Made by a program: the position numbers and the translations under genes
Part shown: piece after piece, positions 12,463 through 24,186 of the stretch
How the letters are laid out: each line of letters begins with the position of its first letter
How positions within the stretch are numbered: the stretch's first letter is position 1
The notes under the pieces: generated by a model
What the model was told of the DNA's origin: nothing
Database searches by the model: none
What the model saw: only the letters and a program-made list of their open reading frames with translations
Assembly: GCF_002078875.1 (NCBI RefSeq)
Contig: NC_034409.1
Location: 13,210,434-13,274,433, forward strand
DNA: 64,000 bases
Direction: 5' to 3'
Source: Numida meleagris
Taxonomy: Eukaryota > Chordata > Aves > Galliformes > Numididae

Positions 12463-15400
12463 CATTCTGAAACCATCAGGTAACTATTGCAGTTACAACT
12501 TGCTGTCTTGCGGTGGCAATTAGCATCTCTTTAAGCTGAAAATTTCATCTAATTTCACCTCAGATTTCAAAACCTAGTGTCATCAGCAGCCCAGTCTTGT
12601 TGATGTTATATTTACAGACCAGAATAAATATCATAAACCAGAAAAAAAACATAAAACCATAAACAAATATCACAAAAGAGCCTCTAATAGGCTGTGGACT
12701 CATCTTTTACATCCTCACCCCCATTCCTTAAACCTCATCCCAATTTAAACCTAACTTGACCTTGCTTGCAGCTTCTGCCTTCGCCCTTTTTCACCAACTT
12801 CCTGCCTATTATTTGGCCATGTACATCTTTTTTGGGTGACCTCTCACAATTCTGATCACTTTGTAGAAAGTGCTTTCCCAAACCTATATGGACTTCTTAC
12901 CAGTCAGCAAAGTATTTGTGAGAAGATGCCACTTCAGTTGTCTGCACGTTTGACCTAAAAATTCCAGCTGAGCACAGTTAACATTCATGTCTTCCTACAA
13001 CTGCCAGGTACACTCTATCTGGATGTCAGTGGATTAGTCAGCATATATTCTGTACAAACTTTCATATTATCTTCCACCTTTTAACATCCAACTTTATTAG
13101 TAATATTATAGATTTATCAATGTAGTTAATGACATTTTTAATATTTCTTTTCTCCCAGCAGTGTGATTGTCTCATATACTACAAGGGCTCTACTCAGTAT
13201 GAATATATGGGCACTATTTTGGCAGCTAAAATGGCCATAATGGTTTTCTCCCTGTTTCCAGACATCTTGTTAATGGAGAGGAGATAGGAATGGAGGAAAC
13301 AGAATGAAAAAGGAGAAATAACATAAGGAAGAAAAAACAGAGAGTCTGTCTGCTGGTTTCAGAGGACTGAGTTCAGATGTTAGAGGAAGAATCAACTCAG
13401 AAATAGAGGTCAGGAAGAGAAAAAGAGAGTATTAGAAGTTGGTAAAGAGATTTTTTTGTGGAAGAAAAGTTAAATTTGAGACCCTGATACATCTTTCTTC
13501 TGGAGGGAGAAAGATATGCCCCAGGAAAGAGAGAATGATAAAGCCCACAAAAAGTCTGATACAAAGGAGGGAAAGACTCGGGCAGAAGTTATTGGGGGTG
13601 GAAATGAAAGCAATCCAGAAACCAGGGCTACCATCTCTATTACAGTTGTAGTTCCCTTCCTAGAAGAGTTGTAGATTTTCTGCAACATTAACATTTTCGG
13701 AAACACTATGGAAGAGAAGGGAAAAGCTACAGAAGAGAAGCAAAAGGAGAAATATTGGCTTGTTTTTCATCAGTACCACAGCCTTCAGATAATTGCTTAC
13801 ATAAAGATTATTCATCCTCCTTGAGAAAAGGAGACTTGCATAGTTTGGATGCATTCTTGACCTGGAGTCCATGCATGTTGCCAGGGTTCCTCTCTGGCCA
13901 CGCAGCCCTGGCTGCCTGTCTCCACATCCTGTGAGGACCTGGCTGCAGGTTGCTCTGCCCTCTCCTCCTGGAGTCAAAAGTCTGATGATGAGGAAAAATT
14001 CCTTAGGACACTTCTGAGTCATTTGGTGCCAGGAACTGGTTACTGAAAGGAGCAGGTGTGCAGAAAGCTCACCTAATCCAATTGTACTGCTGACGTCCGC
14101 GGTGGTAATCCATCCAGAGAGCCGCTTCCCAGACTGCGGCTGTGACAGCCTGCCTGGCTGAGACAAGCGCGTACAGGGAATCCCCAGGGACAAACCCGCA
14201 TCTTTGAATTCCCTCCAACTTTCACTCACATAAATGAGAGCACATATGTCTCCTTAATTCACAATAAAATCTGATTTTGAAATTGCCATGGCATCTGGCT
14301 CTGTAGCAAATATGCACATTATATATGAAGTGGCATGGGCATGCAGGACAGAATGCAAGGTCCACAGAAGTGGAGTGCAAACCCAAATCTCCCTATTCTG
14401 CAGTAGGCACTGACTTCACATACCACCGGCAGCTCAGAGGGAGCTCCTTGCTGCAGTTATACCTGCTGTGTGTAACTCATAAATCAGCCACTCGCAGCTC
14501 AAACGTGGCTTGTTTCAGTGTTAGATAGGCTTCTTGGTTTGGCTGGCTGCAGTTTCTCCAAGGCAAAAGGAGGAAAGGAACTGCTAAAACTGAGCAAAGC
14601 ATTTCAGCTAATGGAGTGTACTTGCAGAACAACAGGGGAAATCTTGCATCCTCCCAGCTTCCTGATGTAGCACCACAGCCCCATCCATCTTATTCTAGGG
14701 ATGAGAACTTCACCATGAGACTGGTCAAAGGGCTTGTCCACCTGCTAATGGGTTTTTCTGGCACCGTGTAATGCTCCAGACGGAGGTGAACCATTTTTTA
14801 TCATTTATACAGTAGTATCATTATGTTCCTATTAACCTGAAGTCCTTACAGGTGACTTGAATACCATACTTTTGTCTCAGGAAATTTTGCTTTTCTCTGA
14901 AAGGGACTGCTTTGTGCAGTGGAGGTTTAATTCTCTATTTGCATTAACACAGTACAATGTGAACATGGTAGATCAGAAAATTTAGTCTGTGTCTTAATGT
15001 CTTTTTCTCATCCCCTCCCACCTGGACAGATTGCTTATCATTTTAGTTATTTTCACCTCCACTTCTCATTACCACTTGCTGGCACTAGCCAATTTGAAGC
15101 CTTCTTCAGAAAAAGCCTGTTCATTCTCCCACGCCAGCCTTGCTGCAAGCTGGACAGGGAACATTTCCTGGAGTTGAGCATCCAGAAAAGAACATTACAT
15201 GTGACAAGGGAAATGGCTGCAGTCACACCCTTGCCTCATCCATCTCACCTTCTGAAATCATGTCTTCCCACACCACAAGAAAGGCTGACCTCTTTGAGTC
15301 AACCACACATTGAAACTGACCTTTACTCTGCTTGTTGCTGCGTTTTGCACAATTTGTCATTAATCTGCTACAGAATAAACCACGTCCGCCTGTTCCCAGT

Positions 15401-17076
15401 TACATATTTGTACATGTTTCTTCTTTCTGTGTGGCTATCAATATAATCTTTACTTCTCTGTTGGAAGTTCTCTCTTGGCTTCTTATCAGCTACAAAAACA
15501 CTCAAACCATTCTACCCTCCCGTAATGGGCCTAATGGATGGTATCTGTGCACACTGCTATGCTTACTCCTGCTGATCCCAATGCTGTGGCTCATCTTAGA
15601 CCAAAGAGCCATCACCTTGTACCTTCTTTCCTGTAACAAGGCCCAGTGCTGCTGTCACATCGGCTACAAACGTGATTATTATGTAGGCTATTATATACCT
15701 CCTTTATTAACACATCATCTCCTTTGAAATCACAGTTCAGGAGTGCTCCAGACTATTTTGCTTATAGCCTTCAGGCTGTGCCAAGTATTCTGCCTTCCTC
15801 TTACCAAAGACTTCCCTCTCTTTCAGCCCCATGTCTCCTCTGATTTTGTACTGCTAAATTTTACAGTGTTTTTCCTTGCTGCAGTTACTGTGCTTCCAAA
15901 GGTTTGCATGATGTATGCACAATGTCTTATAAAAGTAAACTGAACCCTTTTTTTAAAAAACTGTTTTCTAGCCACAGGTGGAAGTAATTCATTTGCTTGA
16001 AGAAAGAACAGTGGTGAGGGCACCAGCAATAGGTCAAAATCCTTCAGGCCTAAAGCAGATGATGCTTTGCTCAAAGGAGGAGAAATTCAGATGTATCTTC
16101 AAGCACTTTCCCAAGCACATGGAGATTAAAGTTAGAAATAAAATTATTTGTGTATATTTCCCTTCAGCTTGTGTCACTTTATCAAATAGAGTAATTTTCA
16201 AAAATGTCCCAGTCATAAATCAGAGACAAAACTTTAGGGAAGCCAGTGAATCTTTGGTTAGTTTTCAAAGATGGTTATTTTTCATTAGATCCCACAGATA
16301 TGCATGATTTTCTCTGCACAGATATTTATTACCACTTCACCTTCTCCACGTGCTCTTCAGTAGACACCGTGGAGCGTCAGCTAGATTCATGACATCTCCA
16401 TTAAAAAGTAATTTTGTATCTGTCAGTGACAACCGGTTTTGAAACACCCCAGAGCAATTATTCCTCAGAGGTTCACAACAGCAGCTCAGAACTGGTGGAG
16501 ACACTGTGCCCACGGGCGCTGGGCTTTGCTTCCTCTCCTGGACGGGCACAGCAGTGGCACACGTTCCTCCTTACCCCAACCCAACCCCTCTGCTCTGCAC
16601 ATTTCCAGCTGAGATACAGTGCTTAAAGTGACAATCTCAAAACGTGTAAAAAAGCATTTCAAAGGACAGTTACACGGAAGTGCAGGGTGGTGTGAAGATT
16701 GTTAATAACAAAAGCTGCGCACAATTTTTCTATTAATCCCATGGCATTTCATTTTGTGAAAACTAACTTATTTATTATATTTTTCCACATCAGTTCCTCA
16801 TAATGCAGTCCTTCCAGGAGGCGTTACTTTGATGCTGTTTCCTCTCTCACAGCAGGGATTGTGTACAACGTCACTTGCGGTTGGTATTAATTGCAGAAGA
16901 TGGCAGTACTAACAGTAATTATGATGCTTGACTGATTGGAAGATTACTTCATTGTTTATTCCCTCCATCCTTTGCTTTTGCAAAGTTTGTAGCACACTGA
17001 AGCCACACTTGCACAGAAAGGCGGAAAAAAGATGAGCTCTGTGACAATTTTAACAACTTCAAGTGAATTACAAGGT
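12463..17076. other. Gene-free intergenic sequence
   Basis: No gene is established. The only item of note is a CpG-richer patch at about 14090-14180, inside a minus-strand open frame of 189 codons (14229 down to 13660) that contains a consensus-like splice donor (see findings). The 15.0-15.9 kb stretch has several plus-strand frames of 66-149 codons rich in Leu, Ser and His. I cannot match them to any family and regard them as chance. Confidence 0.5.
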
Positions 17077-17082
17077 TTGGAT
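17077..17082. other. Left target-site duplication (TTGGAT)
   Basis: Six bases immediately left of the LTR that begins at 17083. They are repeated exactly at 17457-17462 immediately right of the LTR. This is the host DNA duplicated on integration of the provirus. Confidence 0.85.
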
Positions 17083-17456
17083 TGTTGGGAAACATTGCAT
17101 GCCTGGTAGCGCGTAGCTGACTTTTCTCAAAGATTTACGGTATGACCTTAGATAAGAAGTAAGCTGTGTATGTGTGGAATTTACTGCTTGTAGTGCTTTA
17201 ATTAACAGCAGGTGCTGTGCTCAAAAATAGCCTGGGAAATGATATTGTTTTGAGACACTTCGTTTTGAGACACTTCTGATATTTGTGGGGCACCTATCTT
17301 GTAAACAAGTATGCTATATAAGGAAGGGCTGCTGCCCTAATAAATGAAGCTATTTGTACTCACACTGAGTTTCTGCTTCCCACGCGGGCGGGCGGGGGTT
17401 TGTCTTTTCCCTTTGCCGACTGTCGGGGTAACCCTGTGTCCAAGTGTTTTCCTACA
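17083..17456 (+). mobile_element. Solo LTR of an endogenous retrovirus (374 bp)
   Basis: The element starts TGTTGGGAAAC and ends GTTTTCCTACA. The two ends are imperfect inverted repeats (9 of 11 match) with the obligatory TG...CA termini. It is flanked by a perfect 6-bp duplication, TTGGAT. Internally, in plus-strand order, there is a U3 region with a 15-bp tandem duplication (17247-17276), a TATA-like TATATAAG at 17315-17322, and a polyadenylation signal AATAAA at 17339-17344, then a GC-rich U5 (from about 17380). The closeness of TATA and AATAAA implies a very short R region, as in alpharetrovirus-type LTRs. No gag, pol or env follows: this is a recombined solo LTR. The family name cannot be fixed without a repeat library. 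Confidence 0.85.
17315..17344 (+). promoter_or_regulatory. LTR core promoter and poly(A) signal
   Basis: TATATAAG at 17315 followed 24 bases later by AATAAA at 17339, within the solo LTR. Their order fixes the LTR orientation as plus. Whether it is still transcriptionally active is unknown. Confidence 0.65.
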
Positions 17457-17462
17457 TTGGAT
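17457..17462. other. Right target-site duplication (TTGGAT)
   Basis: Exact copy of 17077-17082, abutting the CA end of the LTR. Confidence 0.85.
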
Positions 17463-20400
17463 TGTATCCAATATGAGCAGGGAAGATTCTTTGCGTTATT
17501 TAATTATGTTATTGATTTCAATAAGGCTTTGCTCTATTTCCTATACAAGAAATATTATTAGAAACACTGTTTCAATAAGTCCTATTTTTCCTGTAATTTC
17601 GGAGCAGTGCAGAGTTTTGGAAATTTTGAAGGGAAGGTCAGCCCATAGGCTTTGGAAACATTGTTCAACAGGAAAGAGGTATGGTACTGTCACAGATTTG
17701 GCCCATTGGTATTCTTCCAGAGATCTGGCAAGCCAGTAGTAAAGTCTGCTCTTCCTCCCCTACCTCATCTCAACATCTGTGGGGCACTGGGCCCTCCAGA
17801 CCAAGGAGCAGAGGAGAGACCACACACGAGCACTCATCTTTGGGTTTCTGTGTGGAAACAACAGGTAAGGATCACTGGGCTCCTCCTCACCTGAAGGATG
17901 ACTGTGACGGTGGTGGGAAAATGGGCCAGTTCTGAAGGTTATAATCAGAAACATTATGAAATACATTTATTAGATTTCCTAAATCCACATGAAATACAGG
18001 AGATGGTGTGTAAATAGAGGATATTTTTACTATTAAATCATCCACATTAAGGAAAACAAATTGTTTCTTGCTACTTCTGAGGATCCTAAGACCATTCTCC
18101 AAGTAGCTGCAGGAACTGCTCTCTGCACTTCTATTCAGAACCTTTAAATTGAAACATTACTGGAAGAGCACAGAGCTTCTTTAATGGGACTGTGCAAACC
18201 TGAACTGCCAGAATAGGAGTTCAGACTATTTTAATGTCCATGGAAACACTTACAGGATTTCATTATTTATTTCCTCTATGTCATTATTTATTTTCTTCAA
18301 TGCAGAGAGCCTATTCTAAGAGATAAAGACCAAAATCAGTTTTACGCTCACTTCCATGAGAGTTAATAGCCCGTTGACTTCAAAAGGAACTGCACATAGC
18401 TCAGCCAAGCCTGAATTTGGTCCATATCGTATAAAATGAAATATGCTTATGCAAAACAAAATCGCTTAAGAGTCTTAGTGGATTAAATCTCACAGTCACG
18501 GAACCCACTACAGAAGCAGAAACTGAACAGTAGAAATACAAACTCTGGTACCTCCAGTTTTCACAGTAGTGTGTGTGAAGTGATTTATTTTTTGTGGGGG
18601 TTGTTTCTTTACTTAAACCTCCCCAGCCCTCAGTGATAAGCATGCTGCAAATAACGCAAGAGAGGGCATGCATATAATATTAGAAATGCCATAGAAATAG
18701 AAAGAATTTCCCTCTGAACAGACCTCAAGTTCTCCATTTAATTTTTGGTAGTACTGCTTTTATTAAATTAATTTCCATGACTACAAATTTAAGACCGAAA
18801 AAGAATTGAAGATGCCAAAAAATACTTGGAGAACCAAGTGGGAAAGCCTACTTTACACTGACCTCCAAACTGAAGCAGACAACGGGAAGAACAACCTTGG
18901 AGACCCACTTAGTCACAAAAATTGTGCAATACAAAGCTTCTCTTGGCTCTGGGATTCTTATTAAATGATCTGTCTTCCAGGAACAAATGCTGTGAGACAC
19001 AAGTACAAAGAAGAAGGGAAGAAAGGGAGCTCGCTGAACTACTGCTGGGGTACTTCCACAGTCAATGGGGCAGATTCTCCCCCTTCCTGGATTGGTGCCT
19101 CTGTGCCACACAGGTGCAAATAGGGAATTCAGATCTGCCTTAAAGTTGGGTTAATTAAATCCTGTGCCTATAAATCTCTTGAATAAATTACATCATGATA
19201 TTTTTAATCAAGTCGAAGCCAGAGCTGATCAGCCCAGAGGATCAGAAACCGAGCTGTGCCCTTACATCATTGCCTGGCTTGTGTCTCAGTGGAGAATAAA
19301 AGTAACTTCTCTGAGTGGCATCACAAAGCACCCAACAACCTTAACTGGATTCCACATTTGCAAAATGAGGACAAGACCAGGATCAGCTGCCACAAGTGAA
19401 GAGCAGCTCATAAGAAACTTCCCCTTTTCATCATCCCTTGATCCCAGCTACCTTCAGTAGAAGGGCCCTGAGTGCTCCTGCCTACCTCGGCTGGACACAA
19501 ATTCATGCTCCAGAATGTTTTGGGTCATTGCAGTGAGGCTACAAAGGGCCAGCTTTATTAAGCACATCGTCCTGCTAGATTTCCACCTACGCAGCATTAT
19601 TCTGTCCTTCCAGCACACAAGACACTTTCTTTTATACACCTACTGAGCACCAGATGAGCGCAGATAACAGCCCGTGGATTTGTTCTGATAGTGTTCAAAC
19701 CAGGGCCAGCTGCAGACCAGATCCTACCAAGCACTGCTTCCAGTTCTGTTCATTTTTGTCCTGGAGATTCAGTGGCTGTTGGTGTCCTGCAGTACTTTCA
19801 CTCCCTCCTACACTTGCACAAGCCATATTTGGCCCTGTACAGGATTTGGACTGGAACTTGACTGTGAGATGATCAATAGGTGTTGCTCGCTAATCAGGAA
19901 CCGGCTGATCGCTGGGGTCTGTCCCAAACCCACGGATTTGAATTCTTCAGAGTAAGCAGTGCAATATCAGTGAATGACATCAGTAACTATTAGATGGACT
20001 TTCACATGTTCTGAGGAGTGAAAAGGCCAGTCCCAGCTCTTTTTCAAAAAGTATTTATTATTCAGGAGACCAGATAACTAATTCTCCTTTGTTTGGATAT
20101 GGTGGTGTTACAGTTCAGATGCCAAAAATCCTCTCCTATAACTCATTTTGTACATTACCCTTTTTAATTACATGTTCTCTGTTTCATTCCTACACATTTT
20201 GGTTTAGAAACATTAACTAGCTTGACTGTATTGATCCAGATCTTAGCCTGAAAAAATTGCACTGTGTTCTCTTGAGGACTCTTCAATAGAAAGAAGCACT
20301 GCTCCTTTAACTTTTCTTTGTGACCCATTTTGCAGAGCTACTGTAATCTTTGTTGACCCAGTCTGTACCCACTCCAAGGTAATAATAACCTATCGATGTG

Positions 20401-23400
20401 TGCAGTGACTGATGTAGTGCTCGGTATTTGAAATAGAGCTTGACAAGTGTCTTGTACAGAAAAACATCGCCATTTTGTAGTTTGTCTTTTATCAGTACAG
20501 CTTTAGGTGTATTTTTCTTTCTGAAGCATTGGTTGGCATGAAAACTCCAATTATTGTTTTCACACAAGCTCCCAATCTCATTTGATTGTTCAATTTAGCA
20601 CCTATTTCTTGGGCTGTTTCCGTGATACTGGACTAATTATTTTACAGAATTCTACACTGAATTTCCTTTACCATCTGCTGGTCTAATCAACCTAATGATC
20701 CATGTCCTCTGGCAGCAGACTGCATTATTCCTCATTATTTGCTCTGCTTCTTACTTTAGCACCATTTGCTCTGTAGATTGAGCGTTTGGCTCCAGTTCTT
20801 GGCTGCTGATGAGGGCAGTGACAGCACAACTTTAAGCAGATGTTAGATAAGGTTATCTCCAGAGTTATTAGTATCACCTGCTAGCACAAGTCAGAGCAGC
20901 CTGAAAGCCACCTGAAATGAGAGCAGGCACCATTGATCCCCATGGCTTCAATTACTTGAATCAATGGATCCAACAAAATCACAGGGAACAACGTTTCTTA
21001 GCTGAGCTCTGATCTGTGCCAGAAGAAAGGGGAGATAACACAAAAGCCCTCTTAATGCCTATATGCTACCAAAGATTTATCCTACCAAGAACAACTTAAG
21101 GGAAATTTTATGCTATCTTCCTGTTGTAAAGTAGCTTGTAAAAATCAAGTCCGTGCTTTTAAAATTTATTTTGATTGTTTGGTTGTAAAATTGTTAAGTG
21201 TATGAGTCAGGGCCCTTAACACTGACTCAGAGCTGCTAAACTGTAATGCTTGTGAAGCCATAAATAACTGTTAAATAACAAAATATCACCTTTTTTTTTT
21301 TTGTTTGGTTTTGTTTTTAAAATGTACAGCTCTCCATTAAATAGAAATAAGCCAGAGTTTCAGCAACAACTGGTGTTTAAGGTTAGGTTCTATGACCTAA
21401 GATGCCTTCTCCACCTTGGTGCTGCTTCATCAGAGGCAGCTCCAGTGAACACATCGATCCTCAGAGTCCTGAATGAATCAGCACACCTTTTGAATAGGAA
21501 AAAGCACTTTTCCTTGCAACCGGAGTGCTCCTTCGCTCAGGAGGTCACTGAAAGTAAATGTCTTCAGGATAAAGGGGGAGTGGATTTGAAATGCAGATGG
21601 ATTTCTATATATCTTCAAAGGCAGGCTCCTGTTTGGTTTCTTCTTCATCGATGAAAATTAAGGGTTCTGTATTAAGTTCCCTACAAATAGATGGTGAAGT
21701 GCCCTAGGGTATCTGAAACACAAGGGCACACAACAGCAAAGACCTGAGAAGGGAGGCCTCTGAGACGGCAGCTGGAGGTGAACCAATGTTCTCTAGGCTG
21801 GGGTACAACTGCGTGGAGTCTCAGCATATAGCCTCAGTGTACGTACTAAAGCCTTCCCTAACATTGTATGCAGATGTGATGGAAAAGCAGTGTGGAGAAG
21901 CCACTCTGAATAACAAATTGTCTCTCTCTGAAATGAATACGTCAAGTGTTACCGTTGCAAAAAGCCAGTGAAGTTTCGCATACTGTCAACTATCCAGGAG
22001 TTTGCACAATGAATAGCTGTTTATCTGCTGTGTTTTAGAGGATATTTTTTTAAACGAACAGAAAGATTTCTATTGCATGTCCAACTGCCTGGAAGGGTAA
22101 TGCACAGATAAGAAATCATTGTTGTGTTGAGGCTCTGCAGAGAGAACACGTCCTGGTCCCAGACGAGCCCAGCAATGTTTGCATTCTCAGAGAGAAGAAG
22201 AGCTAATCAAAGCTGTGACACGGTTAAGTTCCCCTAAATTAAAAGATAAGGAGGAAGGGGAAGTGAAGTCCCCAGGAAACCATTTGATACTTCATTTGTA
22301 CTCAAGAGGCAACGCGACAACCATCACTGTCACAGGGAGACCTTGAGTTACCACTGAAGGAGCAGAGTGCTGCTGATTTGTTTCCTTGGCTTCTGTGCCC
22401 CAGAGAAATCTTACAAAGACAAGTATGCCGGAAGTTGGTAGTGTTGTTTGTTTCTTCCCTTCCAGAGCTTGATTTGCAATCAGGAGTGTAACCTTTGCTT
22501 TTCCATTTATCTTGGTTCATAGCTAAACTTGCCCACTGCTGAAGTTGAGGTGAAGGTGTTGTGTGAACTCAGGGGCCATGAATTCAAGGGTCAGGGCTTG
22601 CAGAAACATTCTGGATGGGAGCAGGCTGGATTTTCAGCAAATAAGATGCTCACCATCTGGAAAATTTTGTCTTGGGGGCTTGCAGTATTTTGTGTCACAG
22701 CAAGGAGATAGACATCCCTGGTGGGAGGTGCCAACAAGAAGGTGGAGTGGAAACAAGGGTCCTCTGTCACCCTGTGTCCCTCAGGGTCTGGACACGCAGA
22801 GTAAGAATTTTTGTCGTGTGATCGTGTTTTGAGAATCAGAAGACAAGCAATAGAGACAGTGAAGCTGGGAGTTCTTTCTCTCCTCCTTTTAACTGGACAT
22901 TTTCCTTTTGTTTTTTTCTTTTCCTTCTCTATGTGAGTTCAGTTTATGATATTGAACAGGGCTAGGCTTCAATAATGCCCGCAAGCTGATACTTATTGCA
23001 GTCCTGTCCTGTGCTTTTTAAAGAGAAAACAGAAATGAACTTTATGCAATACAGAGATGGAGAATGTGCACAAAACACACTGGTCCTGGAATCTTTACCA
23101 CTAATCTAATACAAATAAATGTAAAAATATTATTTCAAATGTAAGTGCGTGTTAAAGATTAAAATGTGTTTGAAGATGGCTGCATTCTTTGAGAGGGAGT
23201 ATGTGAACCCCAAACTAGGCTTTTCTACTTTATAAAACAGGGTGGGAGTTGCCTGACCTGTATAGTTGAGGCCAGAAGGTTTGTTTAAATGAATTGCATT
23301 CATAAGAGTATTTGTCTAGAAAGACATCCATTACTTATGGGCTTCCTAGGACATGGGAATCAACAATCTTCAGATTCTGCCTCTGCTTTCAGGATCTAGC

Positions 23401-23910
23401 TGGAACTTACCTGACTTTAATTTCTAGCCTGTGAATCATCATATGCTTTTCTCTAATGGTAGGAAGATATCTACTACCATCTTCCTCTTCAGCATATATG
23501 CACAGATTGATCAAGTCCTCCTGTATCCTTATCTTTGCTAATCAGACATATTTGGGATGTGGAATACTTCAAGTTAAATCACGGTCTTCTTCTTTCACTG
23601 CTGTTATGACTTTTATCTGAATGATTTATAGTCAGTATCCTTCATTAATTGGGGAACAAGAATTACACATACCAGTTGCACCACTGCTGAATACTCCTAC
23701 TTGATTTTCTTCTGCATGTGCATCCCAAAATCACATCTATTAGGATGTTCTCCATCATTCATATGTAATGTGGGTTATTTATAAATTTAACTTGGAAAAT
23801 GAAATGCTGTGCAGTACTAAATTAAATAATATACAGAAATCCAAGTTTAAGCACTTAGTATTTGCTTTTAAAACAAAGATTCAACCAAAAATTCTTGGTT
23901 TTTTTTTCAG
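17463..23910. other. Gene-free intergenic sequence
   Basis: No gene or repeat family recognised. A 12-base T run (21291-21302) is the only homopolymer of note. Open frames are short and unsupported. Confidence 0.6.
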
Positions 23911-24186
23911 ATATGTGATGAGTGTTGGTCCAGCTATCACAAGAAATGTCTATCTGGACTTAATGCTTTGTCTGCCTCAGAAATATCTAATTACATTATT
24001 ACAACGTATAATTCTCTCAGTAGGACTTTCAGACACTACAGTCTCTGAAAAATTGGTCTCTGGAAGTGATCCTAGGAAAATGACTTTATGGAGAATTACT
24101 GTTTCTTTTGCCGGCATAATGCAGTTAATGATGCTAGCCCTACAAATCCAGCGCAATGTTATTACTCTTCATCATATGTATTTTAG
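23911..24186 (+). pseudogene. Possible decayed zinc-finger (PHD-like) coding relic
   Basis: Directly after a pyrimidine-rich acceptor-like stretch ending in CAG (23910), one frame reads Cys-x2-Cys-x4-His-x2-Cys (codons at 23914, 23923, 23938, 23947). In the same frame, after in-frame stops at 24046, 24067 and 24073, comes Cys-x2-Cys (24100, 24109), then a stop at 24184. This order of ligands matches the second half of a C4HC3 PHD finger, where C-D-x-C...Y-H-x2-C-L is typical, but the gap before the last Cys pair is longer than usual. The stops mean it cannot be functional as read. It may be an old transposon or gene fragment, or simply chance; no partner exon was found upstream. Confidence 0.2.

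Noticed and set aside
15332..15727. 131-codon plus-strand frame with hydrophobic stretches
   Set aside because: Hydrophobicity arises from T-rich codons; no family match, no promoter or splice context.
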